A stretch of 46,809 nt of DNA, taken from Desulfobulbaceae bacterium (GTDB taxonomy: Bacteria > Desulfobacterota > Desulfobulbia > Desulfobulbales > SURF-16). The notes below the pieces were generated by a model, which saw only the letters and a list, made by a program, of their open reading frames with translations, ran no database searches and was not told the DNA's origin. The stretch covers positions 1-46,809 of the forward strand of contig JALNXE010000028.1 in NCBI GenBank assembly GCA_023230525.1, in the 5' to 3' direction. A program made the translations under genes and the position numbers. Positions within the stretch are counted from its first letter, which is position 1. The number at the start of each line of letters is the position of its first letter. Shown here one piece after another: positions 20,991-29,441 of this stretch.

Positions 20991-21667
20991 TTATTTAGAT
21001 AATTTTTCAGCTTTTTTACAGTGGCGGGTTGAGAAGTTTTGCCCACTGTTGCCGACCACCGGATATAAAAGTAATGCCTGCTGATTTCCGGTGAAATTTT
21101 CTGCCTTTTTTACACTAATTCCCCTATCACTGCAAGCATTCTTCCATATTCAGGCAAAGGATTTGCCGCCTGGTTGCGCTGGAATGGCCGGTTTTCCCTG
21201 GGCCGCTGACCCGTGTGGCGCTATTTTTCCCACAGACATTTTCCCGCAGTCCGCCGGCAATAAGCTGAGGGGATGAAATAAATTCTATCGACAACTGATA
21301 TTGGGGATTATAGTAGGGCAATCGCTGGCCCCTTGATTCAAGGGAATCTTGAATAATTGCCTTTTCGCCCGATCTCTGCGTCACAGCAAAATTGAAAAAT
21401 GCTCACATATACCTAATATGCTGCGCCTTTTCATTTTCACTGTTCCTTGATCTCAGACGAAAATTCTAATTATTCAAGACACCCTCAAGTTTGCAATTGC
21501 GACGGCATGATCAGGTCATTCCCGCCTTCTATGCATGGGTGGAATCCGGAAAATTCATGGATTGCCTGCCCCGCTTCGCTTACCGGCACTGCCTTATGGT
21601 TGCATGTGCCAGTGGGCAGCTTTTTTGCATCTTTGTTTTTTAATGTATGTCTTTGACGGAAATTTTT
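20991..21667. other. Gene-poor stretch between tRNA-Arg and the DUF502 gene
   Basis: No convincing gene is seen; short open frames here lack start signals and domain resemblance. It holds one perfect small palindrome, CCCTTGATTCAAGGG (21330-21344). The promoter of tRNA-Arg (minus strand) should lie just above 20991, and that of the DUF502 gene before 21660, but neither shows clear boxes. Confidence 0.4.
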
Positions 21668-22291
21668 ATGAGTTATTACAAAAGATTAAATAAAATAATC
21701 CTGACCGGTCTGATTGCTGTTCTGCCCATAACCGCAACCCTTTATCTTCTTGTCTGGTTGATGACCACGGCGGAAAAAGTTCTGGGCGGCGTGCTTGAGT
21801 TTATTTTTCCCGAGGGTCTGTACTGGCCGGGAATGGGGGTGGTGGCCGGGTTGGTGATGATCTTTTTTGTCGGCCTGATGATGGAGAATTTTTTCGCCCG
21901 CAAGGTGGTTGAAAAGGCCGAAGGCATCATCTACCGGGTTCCCTTGATAAAGAGCATCTACCGGGCGGTGCGCGATTTCCTCACCTTTTTGTCCCAGGGA
22001 AAAAACAGAGGGCCGCGCCAGGTGGTTGCGGTAAAGCTGGGGGAAACAGGGATCAAGCTTGTCGGATTTGTGACCCGCCATGATCTTTCTTTTCTCGGTG
22101 CAGGCCTCAGCGATGAGCGAGTGGCCGTCTATATTCCCTTGAGCTACCAGATAGGCGGGTATACGGCGCTTGTGCCGCTGTCCGCCTTGGAACCGCTGGA
22201 TGTGCCGCTGGAAAAGGCCATGCAGTTTGTCATGACTGCCGGCATTATTGAGGGCAACAGGCAGAAGGAGTCTTGTAATGCGGAGGATTAG
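21668..22291 (+). CDS. DUF502 family membrane protein
   Basis: This 207-residue protein has two N-terminal hydrophobic segments ('IILTGLIAVLPITATLYLLVW' region and 'GMGVVAGLVMIFFVGLMM') followed by a soluble domain. 'RVPLIKSIYRAVRDFLTF', 'VVAVKLGETGIKLVGFVT' and 'VAVYIPLSYQIGGYTALVP' are hallmark DUF502 stretches (usually VFVPTTPNPTSGxxxxVP in other bacteria). The function is unknown; the plant relative LCV-like and bacterial members are thought to affect membrane trafficking or envelope. The ATG at 21668 is preferred to one seven codons upstream because the family starts near there. MarC follows 9 bases later. Confidence 0.88.
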   Translation: MSYYKRLNKIILTGLIAVLPITATLYLLVWLMTTAEKVLGGVLEFIFPEGLYWPGMGVVAGLVMIFFVGLMMENFFARKVVEKAEGIIYRVPLIKSIYRAVRDFLTFLSQGKNRGPRQVVAVKLGETGIKLVGFVTRHDLSFLGAGLSDERVAVYIPLSYQIGGYTALVPLSALEPLDVPLEKAMQFVMTAGIIEGNRQKESCNAED

Positions 22292-22300
22292 GCAGGATCG

Positions 22301-22939
22301 ATGGAAACAGGAAGCTGGAACGAATATCTGAAATTTTTTGCCGCGCTGCTTGCCATTGTCAATCCGGTAGGGGCTATTCCGATCTTCATCAACCTGACTG
22401 CGGAGCAGTCTGATGCGGATCGCAGGAAAACCGGGACCATGGCCGCTGTCTCCGTGGCGGTTATTCTTGCGGTGGTGCTTTTCACCGGGGAGTCGGTGCT
22501 TAAATTTTTTGGCGTAACCGTTGGTTCGTTCAGGGTGGGCGGCGGCATTCTCATCCTGCTCATGGCTATTTCCATGCTCCATGCCAGGGTGAGTCAGGTC
22601 AAGCAGACCGAAGAGGAGGTGAGCGATTTCGCCGACCGGGAAACCGGCGGAGTCGTACCCCTGGGCACGCCGCTGCTGGCCGGGCCCGGCGCGATCAGTA
22701 CGGTTATTTTATATGCCCAGCGTTACTCCTCCAGTCTGCATTATGCTATCCTGCTGGCCGGGATTGTGGCGCTGGCCCTGCTGACCTGGCTCTGTTTCCG
22801 CATGGCGCCCGTCATGGCCAAGGCGCTGGGGAAAACCGGCATCAATGTTTTCACCAGGATCATGGGGCTTTTCATGGCTGCTGTGGGCGTTGAATTCATT
22901 GCCAACGGCCTAAAGCAGCTTTTTCCCCTGCTCGGTTGA
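22301..22939 (+). CDS. MarC family integral membrane protein
   Basis: The protein has 212 residues and six hydrophobic segments. The MarC (UPF0056) signatures are present: 'FFAALLAIVNPVGAIPIFI' near the N-terminus, 'GSFRVGGGILILLMAISML', and 'VPLGTPLLAGPGAISTVIL' with the conserved PLxxGPG, plus 'GLFMAAVGVEFIANGLKQ' at the end. Despite the name, the family has no proven role in multiple antibiotic resistance. It follows the DUF502 gene closely and its 3' end overlaps, on the opposite strand, the reading frame of the zinc-ribbon gene. Confidence 0.93.
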   Translation: METGSWNEYLKFFAALLAIVNPVGAIPIFINLTAEQSDADRRKTGTMAAVSVAVILAVVLFTGESVLKFFGVTVGSFRVGGGILILLMAISMLHARVSQVKQTEEEVSDFADRETGGVVPLGTPLLAGPGAISTVILYAQRYSSSLHYAILLAGIVALALLTWLCFRMAPVMAKALGKTGINVFTRIMGLFMAAVGVEFIANGLKQLFPLLG

Positions 22940-23143
22940 CGGGGCAGGCCGGGCAGGCGGATGGCCGCTGAGAAATTCGTAGACCCTGTTCCGCCATGCC
23001 TCGATCTGGTCCTCATAGGGGCCAACCGGCGTCTGCATTCCGCACTCCGTGCAGATTACCGTGGCATTGCTTCAGCGGCCTTTGAGTTCTGCCCTGCCGC
23101 TGCAGTAAATACACTGCAGGATCAGTTCCGGTGCGTCAGCCAT
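22910..23143 (-). pseudogene. Lar-like small zinc-ribbon protein with an in-frame TGA
   Basis: From the ATG at 23143-23141, with AGGAAG upstream, the frame encodes MADAPELILQCIYCSGRAEL and then KGR before TGA (23074-23072). Beyond the TGA the same frame continues SNATVICTECGMQTPVGPYE and then DQIEAWRNRVYEFLSGH to a TAG at 22912-22910, 77 codons in all. Together the two halves make a complete CxxC...CxxC zinc ribbon of the Lar/restriction-alleviation type with its EAWRNR tail. The match across the stop indicates a recent nonsense change (TGG to TGA gives Trp), a sequencing error, or recoding as selenocysteine. A 7-base-pair hairpin (UCUGCAC-GGA-GUGCGGA) lies 16 bases after the TGA. Confidence 0.55.
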
Positions 23144-23319
23144 CTGCTTCCTCGCGGGTTTGGGTTGATGAGGTTGATGATTTTTTTTTGCTTTCAAGAG
23201 ATTAACACTGTTGTCGGCAATGCGCCATGGTTTGCGCATTTTGCCGGTTTTGTTTGGGCAAAGGCAAGCGATAATCGCCCGGTGGGCGCGGCAGCAGAAA
23301 AGGGGATAAGGAGAAGGGG

Positions 23320-23931
23320 TTGGCTGATCCATATGTGCTGACGGCTGTGACCGGAGGAATGGGTTCAGGGAAAAGCTCGGTTGCCCGCTTCCTGTGCCGC
23401 AGGTTTCCTGTCACCTGTTTGAGCGCGGATGCTGTGGCCCATGAGCTGCTGGAGCCGGGCCAGGAGTACTGGCAGGTGATCGCGGCATTGGACAGCGCTT
23501 TTATCCGGCCGGACCAGACAATCGATAAGCGTCTGCTGCGGGAGGCACTGTTCAGCGATGCCTCCTTGCGCCGGCAGATCAACGGCAAGGCTCACCCCCT
23601 GGTTCACCAGAAACTGCTTGAGAAAATCGGCCATGAGGCCAAAGTGCATGGCCGGAAATTTTTTCTCATCGAGGTGCCGCTTCTTTTTGAGGCAAACTGG
23701 CAGGATAGGTATACGGGGGTTATCGTGGTGTATTGCCCGCAGGAAAAATGTGTTGCCCGGCTCATGACGCGGGACCAGATTTCCGCAGATGAGGCGAAAA
23801 ACTCCATTGCCACCCAATGGCCTTTACTGAAAAAGGCCCTGCTGGCCGAACATGTGGTTGATAACAGCGGCAGTTGGGTGGAAACCTCCCTGCAGTTGCT
23901 GCATCTGGGGGAAATTTTATGGGGAAAATGA
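23320..23931 (+). CDS. coaE: Dephospho-CoA kinase
   Basis: This 203-residue enzyme phosphorylates the ribose 3'-OH of dephospho-CoA, the last step of CoA synthesis. The P-loop is GGMGSGKSS (residues 12-20). 'CLSADAVAHELLEPG' is the family's D-ADxxAHxLxxPG motif. 'FFLIEVPLLFEANWQ' and 'KCVARLMTRDQISADEA' (lid region, usually RLxxRdglsxeeA) complete the signature. The start is a TTG at 23320 with AAGGAG about 6 bases upstream; no ATG fits the family N-terminus. It stands just before the rho promoter region. Confidence 0.93.
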   Translation: MADPYVLTAVTGGMGSGKSSVARFLCRRFPVTCLSADAVAHELLEPGQEYWQVIAALDSAFIRPDQTIDKRLLREALFSDASLRRQINGKAHPLVHQKLLEKIGHEAKVHGRKFFLIEVPLLFEANWQDRYTGVIVVYCPQEKCVARLMTRDQISADEAKNSIATQWPLLKKALLAEHVVDNSGSWVETSLQLLHLGEILWGK

Positions 23932-24360
23932 GAATTTTATGAAAAATTCTTGACAGCATGCAAGAAATACATCATATCATTATCACTTTTACAAAATTCC
24001 CTGATCCTTCCCAATATCGACACTATATAATTCGTTTAACTCATAAATCATCAGGTTTCCAGGTGATTATGGGAACCGAATCAAGTTTATTATTTCATTT
24101 GAATTCAAGCAAATCCTTATAAGTCACGCATACCGAAAATACCCAATTTATCTATTACTAGTGTTTGAGAAACTAACGGATTACGTAGGCTGTTCGAAAA
24201 TATTTTGTCTGGCATTGCGCTCCTGTTGTTCCGCTAGCTGAGAGAAGTGATAGCCCCCTGTGTCGCATTCTTCATTTAGTCCAGGTTCATCCGGGAAGGG
24301 ATGTCGTGTGCTAAAACTGTTGTTCACTAATAACCTGAGTTTGAGGAGAAAAAGAGGCAG
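23932..24360. other. Long leader region of rho
   Basis: No gene is seen in these 429 bases, which are more AT-rich than the surroundings. A promoter candidate lies at its left end (listed separately), so the rho transcript would begin with a leader of about 370 bases. Long leaders that allow Rho to repress its own transcription are known in E. coli. I could not identify a conserved structure by eye. Confidence 0.45.
23950..23980 (+). promoter_or_regulatory. rho: Possible sigma70 promoter upstream of rho
   Basis: TTGACA (23950-23955) is followed after 19 bases by TATCAT (23975-23980), five of six bases of the -10 consensus. The spacing is longer than ideal. Confidence 0.4.
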
Positions 24361-25617
24361 ATGAATTTAAGTGATCTAAAAGTAATGAAGATCAATGAAC
24401 TGACCAAACTTGCAAAAGAGCTGGGGGTCGAGGGTTTCAGCTCTATGCGCAAACAGGAGTTGATCTTTGCGATTATCCAGACCAAAACCAAAGAGATGGA
24501 AAAAAATGGTGTGGTCAGAGGAAACGGGGTGCTTGAAGTGCTGCCTGACGGCTTCGGGTTTCTTCGCTCACCGGATTTTAATTACCTGCCCGGCCCTGAT
24601 GATATTTATGTTTCTCCCTCTCAGATCCGTCGTTTAAACCTCCGCACCGGCGACAGCGTCGAGGGGCTGGTGCGCTCTCCCAAGGAGGGTGAACGCTATT
24701 TCGCCCTGCTGAAGGTGGACACCGTAAACTTCCAGCCCCCGGAAAACGCCAAGAATAAAACCATCTTCGCCAACCTGACCCCCCTGCATCCCGAGGAACG
24801 GATTGTCCTTGAACGCGCCCCTGATAACTATTCCATGCGGATGATGGATATCATGTCGCCCATCGGCAAAGGCCAGCGCGGTCTGATTGTGGCCCCGCCC
24901 CGTACCGGCAAGACGGTACTGATCAAAGACATCGCCAACAGCATCATTAAAAATCATAAAGAGATCATCCTTATTGTCCTGCTCATCGACGAGCGGCCTG
25001 AAGAGGTCACCGATATGGCCAGAAGCGTGAAGGCCGAGGTCATCAGCTCCACCTTTGATGAGCCGCCCCAGCGTCACATCCAGGTGGCCGAGATGGTTCT
25101 GCACAAGGCAAAACGTCTGGTCGAGCATAAGTTTGATGTGGTGATCCTGCTTGACAGCCTGACCCGTCTGGCCAGGGCATACAACACCGTCATGCCCTCC
25201 AGCGGCAAGATCCTCTCCGGTGGCGTGGACTCCAACGCCCTGCACCGCCCGAAACGCTTTTTCGGCGCGGCCCGCAACATTGAGGAGGGCGGCAGTCTGT
25301 CCATCATCGCCTCCGCCCTGGTTGAAACCGGCAGCCGCATGGATGAGGTTATTTTTGAGGAGTTCAAGGGCACCGGCAACATGGAAATCGTGCTTGACCG
25401 CAAGATGGCGGACAGGCGTCTGTTCCCGGCCATGGATATCAACCGTTCCGGCACCAGGAAGGAGGAACTCCTGCTCGCCCCGGATGTGATCAACCGGTCC
25501 TGGATCCTGCGCAAACTCCTGTCCAACATGAAATCGGCGGATGCCATGGAATTTCTCCTGGATAAGATGAAGGGTACCAAGAACAATCAGGAATTTTTTG
25601 AAATGATGAATTGCTGA
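24361..25617 (+). CDS. rho: Transcription termination factor Rho
   Basis: This 418-residue hexameric RNA helicase has a normal length for the family. The N-terminal Rho domain begins 'MNLSDLKVMKINELTKLAKE'. The RNA-binding cold-shock fold carries 'GVLEVLPDGFGFLRSPDFNY' and DDIYVSPSQIRRLNLRTGD. The ATPase core has Walker A 'PPRTGKTVLIKD' (G183, K184, T185), 'LIVLLIDERPEEVTDM' and the Q-loop/R-loop region. 'DSLTRLARAYNTV' and 'GGVDSNALHRPKRFFGAARN' are diagnostic. GAGGAG lies upstream of the ATG. It heads the conserved run with rpmE, prfA, prmC and murA. Confidence 0.98.
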   Translation: MNLSDLKVMKINELTKLAKELGVEGFSSMRKQELIFAIIQTKTKEMEKNGVVRGNGVLEVLPDGFGFLRSPDFNYLPGPDDIYVSPSQIRRLNLRTGDSVEGLVRSPKEGERYFALLKVDTVNFQPPENAKNKTIFANLTPLHPEERIVLERAPDNYSMRMMDIMSPIGKGQRGLIVAPPRTGKTVLIKDIANSIIKNHKEIILIVLLIDERPEEVTDMARSVKAEVISSTFDEPPQRHIQVAEMVLHKAKRLVEHKFDVVILLDSLTRLARAYNTVMPSSGKILSGGVDSNALHRPKRFFGAARNIEEGGSLSIIASALVETGSRMDEVIFEEFKGTGNMEIVLDRKMADRRLFPAMDINRSGTRKEELLLAPDVINRSWILRKLLSNMKSADAMEFLLDKMKGTKNNQEFFEMMNC

Positions 25618-25659
25618 TGGCTGCCAGGGGGAAACCTTCATGGCCTGCATGATAAATTA

Positions 25660-25687
25660 TTGCAAAAAATTGTCTGTGGTATATAAT
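25660..25687 (+). promoter_or_regulatory. rpmE: Promoter for rpmE
   Basis: A perfect TATAAT (25682-25687) has TTGCAA (25660-25665, four of six) 16 bases in front. Start of transcription would be near 25694, giving a leader of about 85 bases before the L31 ATG. Confidence 0.55.
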
Positions 25688-25710
25688 ACCCTGCTTGCCC
25701 TATAGAATTT

Positions 25711-25741
25711 GCCGGCATGTGCCCAACGCCGATGTGCCGGC
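25711..25741 (+). promoter_or_regulatory. rpmE: Hairpin in the rpmE leader
   Basis: GCCGGCA (25711-25717) pairs with TGCCGGC (25735-25741) in the predicted 5' leader of rpmE, between its promoter and ribosome-binding site. In several phyla rpmE has autoregulatory leader RNAs (the L31 leader motifs). This hairpin could be such an element, but it was not matched to a known motif. Confidence 0.4.
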
Positions 25742-25778
25742 TGAAATAAGATTGCATCTAAAGTTTTGGAGGTTTGCC

Positions 25779-25988
25779 ATGAAAAAAGATATCCATCCCG
25801 AATACCATAAGATTAACGCCGTCTGCGCCTGCGGCAACGAAGTACCCATCGGCAGTGTCAATACTGAAATGAGAGTGGAGATCTGTTCCGCCTGTCATCC
25901 GTTTTTCACCGGCAAGCAGAAATTGATCGATACCGCCGGCCGGGTAGAAAAATTCCTGAAAAAATACGGAAAGACTCTCAAAAAATAA
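25779..25988 (+). CDS. rpmE: 50S ribosomal protein L31 (zinc-binding type)
   Basis: The protein has 69 residues. It starts at the ATG at 25779 with GGAGG at 25768-25772, not at the longer in-frame start upstream. 'KDIHPEY' opens the typical L31 N-terminus. The zinc ligands of the C+ type are present (CAC at the first pair, CSAC at the second, followed by the invariant HPFFTGKQK). A Lys-rich tail ends it. It belongs to the large subunit and bridges to the 30S head. The gene order rho-rpmE-prfA is common in Deltaproteobacteria. Confidence 0.97.
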   Translation: MKKDIHPEYHKINAVCACGNEVPIGSVNTEMRVEICSACHPFFTGKQKLIDTAGRVEKFLKKYGKTLKK

Positions 25989-26018
25989 TTCTCCTTTCTT
26001 TTCATCTTCCGGCCCCCC

Positions 26019-27086
26019 ATGTTCGCCAAGTTTGAAAATATCCATGATAAGCTTCTGGAACTTGAGGGGATGCTTTCCGATCCCGCGGTGCTCGCCAATC
26101 AGAGTGAGTACAGCAAAGTCGCCAGGGAGCATTCCCGTGTGGTCAAAATCGACAGGCTTTACACGAAATTCAAACGGGTGAAACAGGAACTGGCGGAAAG
26201 CCAGGAGCTTTTTCAGCAGGAAGAGGATGAGGAGATGCGGGAGCTCGCCCGAAGTGAGGTGGCGGAGCTGGGCAACAAAGCAAAAGCGCTTGAGAAAGAG
26301 CTGCGCATCATGCTGCTGCCCAAGGATCCCAACGATGAGAAAAATACCCTGCTTGAGATCAGGGCAGGTACCGGCGGCGATGAGGCCGCTCTTTTTGTCA
26401 GCGACCTGTTCCGCATGTATTCCAAATACGCCGAATTGCAGGGCTGGAAGGTTGAGGTGATGAGCAGCAACCCCATCGGCATCGGCGGCTTTAAAGAGAT
26501 CATCGTCTTAATCAGCGGTGATCAGGTTTACAGCCAGCTGAAATATGAATCCGGGGTGCATCGGGTGCAGCGGGTGCCGGAAACCGAGGCCCAGGGGCGG
26601 ATTCATACCTCGGCGGTTACGGTTGCCGTGCTGCCCGAGGCTGAGGAAGTGGAGCTGCACATCGACCCCAATGAGCTTCGCTTTGATGTTTTCCGTTCAT
26701 CCGGCCCCGGCGGTCAGAGTGTCAATACCACTGATTCCGCGGTCCGGGTCACCCATCTGCCCACCGGACTGGTGGTCACCTGCCAGGATGAAAAATCCCA
26801 GCATAAAAACAAGGCCAAGGCCCTGAAGGTCCTGCGGGCCAGGCTGTTTGACCAGATGGAGCAGGAGCAGCATGACCGCATTTCGGAAGAGCGCAAAAGC
26901 CAGGTCGGCAGCGGTGACAGAAGTGAACGCATCCGCACCTATAATTTCCCCCAGGGCAGGCTGACGGATCACCGGATCAATCTGACCCTGTATCGGCTTG
27001 ATGATATCATGCTCGGCAAGCTCAACTGTGTGATTGAGCCTTTGATCGCTCATTACCAGGCCGAGGCCCTGAAAACCGTTCAATAA
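26019..27086 (+). CDS. prfA: Peptide chain release factor 1
   Basis: This 355-residue protein recognises UAA and UAG. The catalytic GGQ is at residues 231-233 ('RSSGPGGQSVNTTDSAVRVT'). The codon-reading PxT motif is PET in 'HRVQRVPETEAQGRIHTS', in the place of PAT or PVT in other RF1 proteins. The N-terminal coiled domain (residues 1-110) and the 'NEKNTLLEIRAGTGGDEAAL' stretch are typical. There is only a weak ribosome-binding site before the ATG at 26019, 30 bases after rpmE. The methyltransferase that modifies the GGQ glutamine is encoded next (prmC). Confidence 0.97.
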   Translation: MFAKFENIHDKLLELEGMLSDPAVLANQSEYSKVAREHSRVVKIDRLYTKFKRVKQELAESQELFQQEEDEEMRELARSEVAELGNKAKALEKELRIMLLPKDPNDEKNTLLEIRAGTGGDEAALFVSDLFRMYSKYAELQGWKVEVMSSNPIGIGGFKEIIVLISGDQVYSQLKYESGVHRVQRVPETEAQGRIHTSAVTVAVLPEAEEVELHIDPNELRFDVFRSSGPGGQSVNTTDSAVRVTHLPTGLVVTCQDEKSQHKNKAKALKVLRARLFDQMEQEQHDRISEERKSQVGSGDRSERIRTYNFPQGRLTDHRINLTLYRLDDIMLGKLNCVIEPLIAHYQAEALKTVQ

Positions 27087-27203
27087 TCATCCGATGCTGT
27101 TTTTCACAACACATTACCCTTTTTATCTCATCACAAGATCAACTGATCTCAAGGTTCACGGCTGCCGGCCAATGGATCATCAGACATCCTCTCTCTTCTG
27201 TGC

Positions 27204-28076
27204 ATGGCGCAGGCTGCCATGAAGACGCTGGATCTTTATCAGAGCGGGGTGGCCCGCCTCAGAGCCGCGGATATCGAGGATGCGGAGATAGAGTCATCTC
27301 TGCTGCTGGGTCATCTGCTCAATCTTTCCCGGGCCCGGGTTTTCCTCCACGAGGGACAGCTGCCGGACGCGGTTATCAACGATTTTGAACATCATCTCAG
27401 CCGCCGTCTGACTAGGGAACCCCTGGCCTATATTCTGGGCGAACAGGAGTTCTGGTCCCTGCCGTTTTATGTCAACAAGGATGTACTGATTCCCCGTCCG
27501 GAAACGGAACTCCTGCTGGAGATTGTTTTGCAGGTTTTAAAGGGCGAGAAACAGGAGCTGTCCGGCCGGCTGCTGGATATGGGCACCGGCAGCGGGGTCA
27601 TTGCCATTGTGCTGGCCCTGGAACTGCCCCAGGCCTTGGTTACGAGCCTTGATATCTCTTATGCCGCGCAGGCGGTGGCCCGAAAAAATGCCGCACGACA
27701 CGGCGTGCTGGATCGGGTATCCTTTATCTCTTCCGACTGGCTGACCGGCATCCGCAGGCTGCCTCTTTTTGATCTGGTGGTGAGCAACCCCCCTTACGTG
27801 GCCAGGGAGACCTTTGCCGGCCTGCAGCCCGAGGTGAGCCGGTTTGAACCCAGGCTGGCCCTGGACGGCGGCCAGGGTGGAGGTGAGGTGATTGCCCGGT
27901 TTGCCGGTGAGGTGAGCTCCGTGCTCAAGCCCGGCGGCCGTTTTTTTATGGAAATCGGCGCGGATCAGTCCCATTTCGTCATGGATCTTTTTTCAGCATT
28001 TGCAGAATTTGACGGACTCACTGTTTACGAAGATTATGCAGGGCTTCCCAGGATATTTCATGCAAGGCGGTCATAA
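27204..28076 (+). CDS. prmC: Release factor glutamine N5-methyltransferase
   Basis: This 290-residue SAM-dependent enzyme methylates the GGQ glutamine of RF1 and RF2. The N-terminal helical domain (residues 1-90) is followed by 'REPLAYILGEQEFWSLPFYV' and 'LIPRPETELLLEIVL'. SAM motif I is 'LLDMGTGSGVIAIVLALELP', and the substrate motif NPPY starts at N195 ('DLVVSNPPYVARETF'). The alternative ATG at 27219 would shorten it by five residues; the ribosome-binding site does not decide. It overlaps murA by one base (TAATG). Confidence 0.96.
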   Translation: MAQAAMKTLDLYQSGVARLRAADIEDAEIESSLLLGHLLNLSRARVFLHEGQLPDAVINDFEHHLSRRLTREPLAYILGEQEFWSLPFYVNKDVLIPRPETELLLEIVLQVLKGEKQELSGRLLDMGTGSGVIAIVLALELPQALVTSLDISYAAQAVARKNAARHGVLDRVSFISSDWLTGIRRLPLFDLVVSNPPYVARETFAGLQPEVSRFEPRLALDGGQGGGEVIARFAGEVSSVLKPGGRFFMEIGADQSHFVMDLFSAFAEFDGLTVYEDYAGLPRIFHARRS

Positions 28077-29338
28077 TGGATAAAATTTTAATCGAAGGCG
28101 GCAGAAGTCTGCAGGGGGAAATCAAGATCAGCGGGGCCAAAAACGCCGCGCTGCCCATCATTGCCGCAACCCTGCTCTGTCCGGGAACCCATACCATCTA
28201 TAATGTGCCGGAGTTGCGTGACATCACGACGATTCTCCAGCTTCTCGTCACCCTCGGCGCGACCTGGGAGAGGGCTGATAAGCATACCCTGAAGATCAAT
28301 TCCGATCATGTCAACGAGTATGAGGCCTCCTATGAGCTGGTGAAAACCATGCGGGCCTCGGTGCTGGTGCTGGGGCCGCTGCTTTCCCGGCTCGGCCGCG
28401 CCCGGGTTTCCCTGCCCGGTGGCTGCGCCATCGGTGCCCGGCCCATTGATTTTCATATGCAGGGTTTGCAGAAGCTCGGGGCCCAGATTGAGCTGGAACA
28501 GGGCTATGTGGATGCCAAGGTTTGCGGTGGGCTGCGGGGCGGCACGGTATATTTCGATATCCCAACCGTCACCGGCACCGAGAATATCCTGATGGCCGCG
28601 GTGCTGGCCGAAGGAACCACCATCATTAAAAATGCCGCCAAGGAGCCGGAGATTGCCAATCTGATCGACATGTTGACCGGCATGGGAGCAAAAATCGAAG
28701 GACGCGACACCGACCGCTTGACGGTGCACGGGGTAAAAAGCCTGAAACCCGCGGAGATCGCCATTATCCCCGACCGCATCGAAACCGGCACCTTGCTCAT
28801 TGCCGTTGGCGCCGCCGGCGGCGATGTGACCCTGACCAACTGTAATCCCGCTCACCTGCCGTCACTTTTTGAAAAATTGCGCAACTGCGGGATTTATCTG
28901 GAGGCAGACGAGAGGAGCATGCGGGTGATCCGCTCCGGACCACTGAAAAATATTGATATCAAAACCATGCCGTATCCGGGGTTTCCCACCGATCTGCAGG
29001 CCCAGATCATGGCGCTGATGACCTTGACCGAGGGTTTAAGCGTCATCCATGAGAATATCTTTGAAAACCGCTTCATGCATGTGGCTGAATTGCGCAGGAT
29101 GGGGGCGGATATCATGGTGGATGGCGGCAAGGCCATTGTCAAGGGGCTTGGCAAACTGGACGGGGCCCAGGTGATGGCGACCGATCTGCGCGCCAGCGCC
29201 TCGCTGGTCATCGCCGGGCTGGCGGCCCGGGGCATTACGGAGATCTCCCGGGTCTATCATCTTGACCGGGGCTACGATGATCTGGTGGGCAAGCTGTCGG
29301 CGGTGGGGGCTAAGATCTGGCGCGAGCCGGAAAAGTAA
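28076..29338 (+). CDS. murA: UDP-N-acetylglucosamine 1-carboxyvinyltransferase
   Basis: This 420-residue enzyme transfers enolpyruvate from PEP to UDP-GlcNAc, the first committed step of peptidoglycan synthesis in the cytoplasm. 'QGEIKISGAKNAALPIIAAT' gives the substrate-binding KN pair. C117 in 'SLPGGCAIGARPIDFHMQGL' is the catalytic Cys that fosfomycin alkylates. 'GFPTDLQAQIMALMTLTEG' and 'ENIFENRFMHVAELRRMGA' are typical. The EPSP-synthase fold is full length. Stop and start overlap with prmC as TAATG, so the two are co-translated. Confidence 0.98.
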   Translation: MDKILIEGGRSLQGEIKISGAKNAALPIIAATLLCPGTHTIYNVPELRDITTILQLLVTLGATWERADKHTLKINSDHVNEYEASYELVKTMRASVLVLGPLLSRLGRARVSLPGGCAIGARPIDFHMQGLQKLGAQIELEQGYVDAKVCGGLRGGTVYFDIPTVTGTENILMAAVLAEGTTIIKNAAKEPEIANLIDMLTGMGAKIEGRDTDRLTVHGVKSLKPAEIAIIPDRIETGTLLIAVGAAGGDVTLTNCNPAHLPSLFEKLRNCGIYLEADERSMRVIRSGPLKNIDIKTMPYPGFPTDLQAQIMALMTLTEGLSVIHENIFENRFMHVAELRRMGADIMVDGGKAIVKGLGKLDGAQVMATDLRASASLVIAGLAARGITEISRVYHLDRGYDDLVGKLSAVGAKIWREPEK

Positions 29339-29376
29339 AAGAGCCAGGTACGATTTCAGACAAACTGCTCTTGGTA

Positions 29377-29413
29377 ATGCCTAAAGTGCCTAAAGTGCTT
29401 CAAGTGCCTAAAT
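29377..29413. repeat. Short tandem repeat of the TGCCTAAAG unit (family C)
   Basis: The word TGCCTAAA appears at 29378, 29388 and, after a variant TGCTTCAAG, again at 29405, with a period of about 9-10 bases. The same word and its complement recur in the palindrome at 45182-45328 (CTAAAGTACTTGAA and similar). It lies just after murA and before the convergent DUF166-like gene. Confidence 0.5.
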
Positions 29414-29441
29414 TTGCGGTGCTTTCTGGCCAGATAACTCG

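Noticed and set aside
22961..23341. Plus-strand frame between marC and coaE
   Set aside because: The minus strand carries the zinc-ribbon frame with a good ribosome-binding site and conserved Cys pairs. The plus frame has no domain and is its shadow.
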